DNA of 64,000 bases, taken from assembly GCF_018403225.1 (NCBI RefSeq), contig NZ_BOSG01000005.1, positions 248,001 to 312,000 of the forward strand, written 5' to 3'. Origin of the DNA: Paenibacillus sp. J23TS9. GTDB lineage: Bacteria > Bacillota > Bacilli > Paenibacillales > Paenibacillaceae. Position numbers and translations under genes: made by a program. Position 1 is the stretch's first letter, and the number at the start of each line of letters is the position of its first letter. Of this stretch, positions 1 to 7,500 are shown in pieces. The notes below the pieces were generated by a model that saw only the letters and a program-made list of their open reading frames with translations, did not search any database and was not told the origin of the DNA.

Positions 1-1170
1 ATGCGGGGGGCCCTTGCTGCGGTCGGTTTGCTGCTGGATGAGCTTCATGTACCGGTGGACAGCCTGTCCCAAGGAATGAAACAGCGGCTCGCCCTGGCGT
101 CTGTTCTGCTGCTAGAGCCAGAGGTTATTTTTCTGGATGAGCCGTCCGCACTCCTTGACCCTGATGGCCGGGAGCAAATGTGGGAGGCCGTGTGGCGCGC
201 GGCGGAAGGTCGTACGTTGATTGTGGTAGAACACCGTATTGAAGAGATGGCGGACCGGGTGGATCGGATCATACTGTTTGCTCCGGACGGAAGCATCATT
301 GGTGACGGAAGCCCGGAATGGATATTCCGCAACTTCCGAAAAGAGCTGCAGCAGTATGGAATCTGGTATCCGGGTGTATGGGAGGACTTCTTCCGAATTC
401 TGGAGATGAGGCAGATGGAGCAAAGACCGGTAATGCCTGGTCATCAAGATCCACTGCTGGCTTTACGCCAATTTACAGGCTTTCGTGCGGATCATCCGGT
501 GATAGAGGTGCAGGCAGCAGAGATCTATCCTGGTGACTTTATCGCTGTTACTGGCCCGAACGGAGCGGGGAAAAGCTCGCTCCTGCTGAGTCTGATGAGC
601 CTTCTGCGTTTCAGCGGGCATTATTCGCTATGCGGAGAGCTGATGCCGGAAACAGCCGGTGCAAGGAGAAAAGAGCGAAAGAAGACCCTTCCCCCTTCAG
701 ATCGGATTGGATATGTATTCCAAAACCCGGAGTTTCAGTTTGTAGCCGATACCGTACTGGATGAGATCGGATTTTCCATGAAGACGCGGGAAAATGAGAG
801 CTCAGAGCAGGTTGATGAAAAGGCTCGAGGCTTTCTTCATTCCTTTCATTTGGAGGGTTTGGAGCATCGCCATCCCTATCAGCTTTCCACCGGTCAGAAG
901 CGGAGATTAAGCATGGCCGGAGCCGTTGTATGCGGACAGTCGATCCTGCTGCTGGATGAGCCTACCTTTGGCCAGGATGCCAGAAACACATTTGCAATTC
1001 TGAATTACTGCATGGAGATGCAGGCGGAAGGCGCGGCGATTGTCATGGTAACACATGAGGAGGGAATCGCCCGGCATGTCGCCTCTCGTGTCTGGGAAGT
1101 GTGTAATGGCGTGCTTAAGGAAGGAACGCCCGCTGGCCGGGAGCAGCCAGAAATGCGGGTGGGGACATGA
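1..1170 (+). CDS. ECF-type transporter double ATPase, 5'-truncated by window edge
   Basis: This is the end of a protein carrying two fused ABC ATPase domains, the energising subunit of an energy-coupling-factor vitamin or metal importer at the cytoplasmic membrane. The first domain has lost its Walker A to the window edge but keeps a signature (SQGMKQR) and Walker B (VIFLDEP). The second is complete: Walker A GPNGAGKSS near residue 188, signature STGQKRRL near 297, Walker B ILLLDEP near 317. The first codon in the window is probably not the true start. The next gene, an EcfT-like permease, overlaps its stop by 4 bp, so both are in one operon. The double-ATPase plus EcfT arrangement resembles Bacillus YkoD-YkoC (thiamine precursor uptake), but the substrate-binding S component lies outside the window, so the substrate is unknown. 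Confidence 0.9.
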   Translation: MRGALAAVGLLLDELHVPVDSLSQGMKQRLALASVLLLEPEVIFLDEPSALLDPDGREQMWEAVWRAAEGRTLIVVEHRIEEMADRVDRIILFAPDGSIIGDGSPEWIFRNFRKELQQYGIWYPGVWEDFFRILEMRQMEQRPVMPGHQDPLLALRQFTGFRADHPVIEVQAAEIYPGDFIAVTGPNGAGKSSLLLSLMSLLRFSGHYSLCGELMPETAGARRKERKKTLPPSDRIGYVFQNPEFQFVADTVLDEIGFSMKTRENESSEQVDEKARGFLHSFHLEGLEHRHPYQLSTGQKRRLSMAGAVVCGQSILLLDEPTFGQDARNTFAILNYCMEMQAEGAAIVMVTHEEGIARHVASRVWEVCNGVLKEGTPAGREQPEMRVGT

Positions 1171-1976
1171 TTGAGCTGCTGACGCCTACTCGATCGACAA
1201 TTTTGCAGAATGCCAATCCTGCCGTAAAGCTTGCTCTATTTATCGCTCTGTTCTTCGTCACGGTGCAGACTCGAAACATAGATTTCGCAATGGATCAGGC
1301 GATTGTCTATACGCTTCTCCTATTTATTCTTGGCGGCTTTCCGTTCCGGAAAACGCTGCTGCTTGTCCTGCCGTTCTTCCTGCTGTTTGTTTCTTCTTCC
1401 ATCACGATGGTTCTGTTTGGCAAGGGAGATACCCTGTGGTGGCAGTGGGGACTGCTGCGCATTACCGAAGAGAGTTTTTACAGAGGCATGCATCTGGGAT
1501 TCCGGTCGATTGCCTTTGCGGCGGAAGGACTGCTGTTTGTCAGTACGACCTCTTCCGTAAAACTTTTCTATGCACTGATGCAAAGCTTCAAACTAGCTCC
1601 GAAATTTGCATACAGCTTTATGGCTTCCATCCGGCTGCTGCCGATGGTGTGGGAGGAGTTTCTGATCCGCAGGCAAGCACTTCAGGTGAGAGGGGCACGG
1701 GTAAAAGGGAAGGGACTGAAAGGATTGGCAGAGCATATCCGCCTGTACGCCGTACCGCTCCTGTCCCAGAGCATCCGCCGCGCACACCGGGTTGCCGTCG
1801 CGATGGAAGCCAAGCAATTTGACGGGAAAGGTCCGAGAACATACTTCTATCCCTCAAAAGTATCCTGGATTGACGTAATTTCGATGATCCTGCTTGTCAT
1901 TGCTCCCTGCTTGGCTTATATGGTTTCTCTAAGTTTTCAGTGGTTTGGCATTGCGGATGTACGCTATCACTCCTGA
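1167..1976 (+). CDS. ECF transporter transmembrane subunit EcfT/CbiQ family
   Basis: This 269-residue membrane protein is the EcfT (CbiQ-like) coupling subunit that links the ATPases to the substrate-binding S component. Hydrophobic segments cluster at about residues 22-35, 45-80, 105-125 and 230-255. The conserved cytoplasmic coupling region is visible: an Ala-Arg-Gly type motif (RGARVKGKG, about 173-181) and a second conserved stretch (AMEAKQFDGKG, about 211-221). The start ATG overlaps the stop of the ATPase gene (ATGA), indicating translational coupling. It is the last gene of its operon, because the next gene is on the other strand. Confidence 0.88.
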   Translation: MIELLTPTRSTILQNANPAVKLALFIALFFVTVQTRNIDFAMDQAIVYTLLLFILGGFPFRKTLLLVLPFFLLFVSSSITMVLFGKGDTLWWQWGLLRITEESFYRGMHLGFRSIAFAAEGLLFVSTTSSVKLFYALMQSFKLAPKFAYSFMASIRLLPMVWEEFLIRRQALQVRGARVKGKGLKGLAEHIRLYAVPLLSQSIRRAHRVAVAMEAKQFDGKGPRTYFYPSKVSWIDVISMILLVIAPCLAYMVSLSFQWFGIADVRYHS

Positions 1977-2004
1977 TTCTTTGTGGACGGGGGTGATATG
2001 GACA

Positions 2005-3087
2005 TCAGCGACCGAGCAAATACCGGGCATAGGCCATGGGCTGACGGTAGGTCTCCTTCCAGAGCTCGTTCAAACCAGCCTTGCAGAAGCCATACCGCTG
2101 GTCACGCCCGTTGCATTCGATAAAATAAGGTTTTCCTGCAGTTGAGAGACCGATATCCAGCCCGAAATCTGCTGCATAGGGAAGATGTAGTTCCAGTTTT
2201 TCGGCAACCCGCAATGCAAGCTTCCGCACGCTGGCAATGACTGCTTCAGCTGAAAGATCGGGAAGGCTTTCGCTAAGGACGGTTTCAACACGCAGAGCTT
2301 TCCCGCCTTGGGCTACATTGGAGACAAAGGTACGTGAGGAAGCAGCCTTGGCATACATGCCTGTAATACTCCAGCTTCCGCTTATTCCCCGCTGCACGGA
2401 AACGCGCAGATCATACGGCCGGTATCTGAATTCCGCTAAGGCAATGCGTTCCTGCACGAGATAAGGGACCTGGGAAACACGGCTTCGGAGCACCGCAGGG
2501 AGCTTCTTCTGGCGTAATGTGACTGTCCTCCAGCCATAGGATCTTCCGCTCGGCGAATAGGTAAGCTTCCAGTTTGAACCAGCATGATGCAGCCGTAGTA
2601 TGCCTCGGCCGATGCTGCCTGCGCATGGCTTCATAATAATATCATCATAATGCCGCATCATTTCCGAAATGGAAGAGGATGTGGCATTTTTGGTTTCAGG
2701 AAGATAAGGCGACAGGGCTGGATCATTTTTGAGCAATTGATGTATTTCATCTTTTCCGTAGCGGTTAAAGCCGTTAAAAATAACAAATCCCTGACCCATA
2801 AGGGCATTGATTTTATGTTGAGACCCCGCATCCAGGTAGATAGCCCGATTATGAATAACGCGCGGAATAGGTATGCGGACGAGAGTATAGATGTTATCTC
2901 TTCGTAAATAGGCGGTGCATTCACCGCTGTCCATATCAATATCCTGAAGCCGGATGTAGCATGGAAGCAGTCCGTAAATGCGGGCGGCCTCCTCGTAGTT
3001 GGCAAGGGATTCCTGCCCGGTCCTTCCATGCGGAATGCCCCGGTGCATGGCCGCGTTCAGTAGAATTCCGACATAAGAAAACCACAC
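2005..3087 (-). CDS. YheC/YheD-type endospore coat-associated ATP-grasp protein
   Basis: This 360-residue protein resembles the YheC/YheD family, found in spore formers and associated with the spore coat. The C-terminal two thirds look like an ATP-grasp fold: a nucleotide-binding stretch around DDIIMKPCAGSIGRGI (about 149-164), VQERIAL, and the metal-binding end ADFGLDIGL...FIECNGRD (about 306-330). ATP-grasp enzymes usually ligate a carboxylate to an amine, but the substrate of this family is not known to me. The start ATG follows a good ribosome site (TAGGAGGGGTGA). It converges with the ECF operon and is divergent from the glycosyltransferase locus, so a role in the spore surface fits its surroundings. 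Confidence 0.82.
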   Translation of the reverse strand: MWFSYVGILLNAAMHRGIPHGRTGQESLANYEEAARIYGLLPCYIRLQDIDMDSGECTAYLRRDNIYTLVRIPIPRVIHNRAIYLDAGSQHKINALMGQGFVIFNGFNRYGKDEIHQLLKNDPALSPYLPETKNATSSSISEMMRHYDDIIMKPCAGSIGRGILRLHHAGSNWKLTYSPSGRSYGWRTVTLRQKKLPAVLRSRVSQVPYLVQERIALAEFRYRPYDLRVSVQRGISGSWSITGMYAKAASSRTFVSNVAQGGKALRVETVLSESLPDLSAEAVIASVRKLALRVAEKLELHLPYAADFGLDIGLSTAGKPYFIECNGRDQRYGFCKAGLNELWKETYRQPMAYARYLLGR

Positions 3088-3372
3088 ATTTCACCCCTCC
3101 TACATTCAATTAGATAGCCTTCATCGTTCAAAATGATCATTGAATAAGCATTGCCTTGTGGCGTTTCATTCCTTTGGTTGTATAGTCTATGCGGACTGCA
3201 TCGTACCAGTAATGGACGTTTGTCCGTGCGTATTCCGCCTATTTTTTATGACGGATAACCCTATTTGTCACCCGAGTACCCTAGTTCTGTATAGGCTAGA
3301 GTATAAGGAAGTAATTTCATTTTCTGATTTCTCTGGAAAGGAACTGCTTACTGGACAGGAGATGAACAGCAG

Positions 3373-4530
3373 TTGCATAAGCTAAAAGCCGCTGTGGTAA
3401 CACCAGGTACATTTTTTATTCCTTCAGGCCGAAGCAGCTCGGTCGAACGGGTCGTAGAGCAGATGATTCCACGTGTGCCCGAAGGCTTTGACATCCGGAT
3501 CTACGGATTGCAGGAACCAGACCATCCAGTGATCGGGAGCATCGACGGAGGAATACGGGTATACCGTCTTCCAGGCGGAGCCCGCTACGCTTCCGGAATA
3601 ATCCGTTCTTTGAAGGAATGGAAGCCTCGGATCATCGATGTGCAGAACCGTCCATTTCTCGCCAGCCGGATTAAACAGGCTATACCTGGCGCGAAGGTCG
3701 TCACATCCATTCATTCACTGACGTATATTTCTCCACCTCATGCCGATCACCGGAACGCCGAACGTACTTTGCAGTCTGTGGATCGGATTGTTGTGAATAG
3801 TGTGTACCTGGAAAAAGAGCTTGGTGCCCGTTACCCCAACCTGAAGAATAAAATCAGCGTCAATCCTCTTGGCGTAAACCTGCCTGATTTTATACCGCGC
3901 TATAATCCGCATTCCGAGGCTTTGCGTGAATCCAAGCTGATGGACAGGGGATGGCAGGGGAGACGCATCATAATGTACGCCGGAAGATTACTGCCGATCA
4001 AAGGGGTGCATCATGTGCTTACCGCTCTTCCGAAACTGATTCGGGCTGTGCCGGATGTCATGCTGCTTATCGTGGGAAGTCCATTTTACGGCTCAAGCCG
4101 CCGGACTCCTTACGAAGCCCATCTGCATAATTTAGCGGAGCCCTATCTGAATCATGTCACGTTCATTCCCTTTGTCTCCCATCCGGCTATTTCATACTGG
4201 TACCATCTGGCAGATATTGTTGTTGTGCCATCCGCAGAAGGGGAGGCTTTTGGATTAGTCAATGTGGAGGCTATGGCTTCTGCTGTGCCTGTCGTCGCCT
4301 CCGATGCAGGTGGAATTCCGGAAATTGTGGAGGATGGAGTCAGCGGGGTTTTGCTGCCGCAGGCTTCCCTTGATAGTGAACTGGCACCCGAGCTAATCCG
4401 TCTCTTGAGCGATGAACAGCTACGCCGCTCGTTAGGGCAGGCTGGCCGCTTGCGGGTTGCACAATCTTTTCAATGGAAGCATACGGCAGAGCGATGGCAT
4501 GAAATGATGCAAAAGCTGGTTTTACAGTGA
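3373..4530 (+). CDS. GT4-family glycosyltransferase
   Basis: This 385-residue protein is a retaining GT-B fold glycosyltransferase of family 4. The C-terminal half holds the classic elements: YAGRLLPIKG (start of the nucleotide-sugar domain, about 197-206), and the EX7E motif within GEAFGLVNVEAMA (about 288-300) followed by DAGGIPEIVEDG. The start is TTG at 3373, chosen because AGGAG lies about 11 bases upstream and no ATG fits. The 285 bases upstream separate it from the divergent YheC/D gene and must hold its promoter, though I saw no clear one. It is the first gene of the long plus-strand spore-surface locus and lies just before the giant repeat protein, which could be its acceptor. CotSA-type spore coat transferases are possible relatives. 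Confidence 0.88.
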   Translation: MHKLKAAVVTPGTFFIPSGRSSSVERVVEQMIPRVPEGFDIRIYGLQEPDHPVIGSIDGGIRVYRLPGGARYASGIIRSLKEWKPRIIDVQNRPFLASRIKQAIPGAKVVTSIHSLTYISPPHADHRNAERTLQSVDRIVVNSVYLEKELGARYPNLKNKISVNPLGVNLPDFIPRYNPHSEALRESKLMDRGWQGRRIIMYAGRLLPIKGVHHVLTALPKLIRAVPDVMLLIVGSPFYGSSRRTPYEAHLHNLAEPYLNHVTFIPFVSHPAISYWYHLADIVVVPSAEGEAFGLVNVEAMASAVPVVASDAGGIPEIVEDGVSGVLLPQASLDSELAPELIRLLSDEQLRRSLGQAGRLRVAQSFQWKHTAERWHEMMQKLVLQ

Positions 4531-4593
4531 CAAAGGCCTATTCTGACGCATATGATGCCCAAGGATGATACGGTCAGGAAGGGAGCGAAAGCA

Positions 4594-7500
4594 TTGAAAA
4601 AGAAAGGTAACAAACGGGTAGATAGACCGGTCAAACGCCTTTACTATGTGATGGATAATCCGGATATACATGAGCTGGGTATGATCAGTAAGCCGAGCAT
4701 GGCGACCGAGCCGAAAAACGAGGATACAAATGCTCAGATCAGATCCATTACCACGGAACCTCAGCTGGAGGCGGAAATCTCCGTGCAGGCTGAAGCGTTG
4801 GTCTTGGAAGAAATGGAAGAGGAAAATTTAAGTATTGCCGAGACCGCAGTGGAGGAAGAACCCAGACTGGTGGAAGAAGCCGCAGTGGAGAAAGAAGCCG
4901 CCGTGGAGGAAGAACAAGAACTGAAGGAAGAACAAGAACTGAAGGAAGAACTCAGACTGGAGGAAGAACCCGCAAATATTCGTTTGCCGCAGCAGGTTGT
5001 GGAGCAAAGGTTCGCGGAAAAGAAGCTTCCGGATACGCTGCAGCCCTTTATCTATACGGAAGATTTGAGTGATGGAGCTGTAATCACCTCCAAAATTTCC
5101 TTGCGTGCCATTGATTCTTCCAGATTGAAGCCCGGTGCCGTAAATGGCGAGGCTATCGCCGATTATGCGGTTACGAATGTTCATTTAGCAGACGCAGCCG
5201 TTACTTCCTCCAAAATCGCTCCGTTTTCTATCTTGGAAGAGCATCTGGTTGACCACGCGATCAGCGGAAACAAGCTTCGGGATCATTCCATTGGCGGGGA
5301 GAAGCTTCGCGAAGGCAGCATCTCATCCGCGAAGCTTCAGGATCAGGCCATCGCATCGGATAAAATCGCGGACGGTTCCATCCGTTCACGTCATCTTGCC
5401 GAGTTGGTGATCTCAAGTGAATTAATACAAGAAGAGGCTGTAACTGAAAGTAAAATCGCCGGATCAAGCATTCGGGCTCATCATCTCGTTAATGGAGCGA
5501 TTGACACCTCCAAGCTCGCGGATGGATCCGTGATTTCCTCAAAGATCCGTGACGGAGAAATTACCGGAGAGAAAATCAGGGAGAACTCGCTCGAAGGGAC
5601 TCATCTCCGTAGTCAATCCCTGACGGGAGATTTGCTGGCAGACGGGGCAATTGGAAGCGACCAGATTGCACCAGGCAGCATCGGTTCGGTTCAGCTTGCA
5701 GATGGTTCTGTAATCAGCAGCCATCTCCAGCAAGGTGCAGTGACCTCCGATAAAATTGCACCTTTTGCTGTGACAGGCAATCATTTTGCGGAAGGAACCG
5801 TACATGGCAGCCATATTGGAGCAGGAGAGATTACCGCTGTGCATATCGCCGATCACAGCATTGATTCGGTTAAGCTGGCAGAGCAGTCTGTTGGTACAGC
5901 CCATATCGTCGAGCAGACCGTAACTTCTTCCAAAATTTCTGACCAGAGCATTTTGCCGAGTAAAATTGCCAATGAAGCGGTTCAGACCCGTCACCTGGCG
6001 CAGGGAGCGGTACGTGCATCCCAAATTGCACCGGATTCAGTGGCAGGAGAGCATATTCGCAAAAGAGCGATTCAAGGGGGACATCTGGCGGAAAACAGTG
6101 TGGAATCCACGCATTTGCAGCAGGCGTCCATTCAGGGCAGTCATATCGCTCAGAGCGCTGTTGAAGAACGACATATTGCGGAAGAAGCGATCGGGTCCAG
6201 CCAACTGCAGTCCACCTCTGTTACGGCAGAGAAGCTAGCCAATGCGAGCGTTACCGTAGAAAAACTGGCACCGCGTTCTGTTAGAGGACAGATTATTGCT
6301 GCGGAAGGAGTCCACGGTGAACATATTCAAGCCAGGGCTGTCAGCAGCCGGCATTTGGCGGAGCAGAGCGTAGAATCAGAAGCCATTGTGGACGATGCGG
6401 TCTTGTCTCGCCATATTCGTACAGGAGCCATAGCGGCTGAACATCTGCAACGTGGAATTATCGGATCGGATATTCTCGGTAAGAGTTCGGTTACTTCAGA
6501 TCAGCTTGCTGCCAACAGCATTCAATCCAAGCATTTGAACCCATCCATCGTGGGACCGATTCATCTGACCGATCATGCAGTAACTTCATTAAAATTATCA
6601 CCCGAGAGCGTGGCTACGGACAAAATACAGGATCTGGCCATTACGGCCAGCAAACTGGCGGACGGCAGCGTCTCATCTTCGAAAATTACCAAGGGAGCTG
6701 TGAACAAAGAACATGTGGCCGAAGGGGCTGTTCATTCCCTCGCCATAGAAGACGGGGCGGTTGAATTCAGGCATTTGGCAGCCGAAGCGGTTGGTTCGGA
6801 GCAGCTGCAGCCTGGAATTGTGCAGGAGATTCATCTGGCGAGCGGCGCGGTAAACTCGAAAGCCATCCAGGAAGCCTCAGTCACAGCGCTTCATATGGCA
6901 GCAGAGTCGGTGGGCAGCAGTCAGCTTCAGACCGGAAGCGTAACAGAATGGCATCTGGCCCCAGGGTCTATAGCAGCGGAAGCACTACAGGAAGAAGCGG
7001 TAACAGCAGATAAAATTGCACCAGGCGCGGTCGGGAATAGTCATCTTCAGCGGGAATCCGTAGCCTCAGCACAGCTTCGGGAGAAGGCCGTACAGAAATG
7101 GCATATTGCCCTCGGGGCGGTAGAGTATAGGCATTTGGCTGCCGAATCTGTCGGAGAAAGTCAGATGCAGCCTGGCATCATCGGGGAGAAGCATCTGGCG
7201 AGCGGCGCGGTAAACTCGAAAGCCATTCAGCAAGCCTCAGTCACAGCGCTTCATATGGCAGCAGAGTCGGTTGGCAGCAGTCAGCTACAGACCGGAAGCG
7301 TTACAGAGCAGCATCTGGCTCCAGGGTCTGTAGCATCGGAGGGACTGCAGGAAGAAGCGGTAACAGCAGATAAAATTGCACCAGGCGCAGTCGGGAATAA
7401 TCATCTTCAGCGGGAATCCGTAGCCTCAGCACAGCTCCAGGAAAAGGCCGTGCAGAAATGGCATATAGCCCTCGGGGCGGTTGAACATAGGCATTTGGCC

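Noticed and set aside
3140..3385. Plus-strand frame of 81 codons upstream of the first GT4 gene
   Set aside because: No ribosome site, no recognisable protein pattern, and it overlaps the promoter and start region of the transferase.
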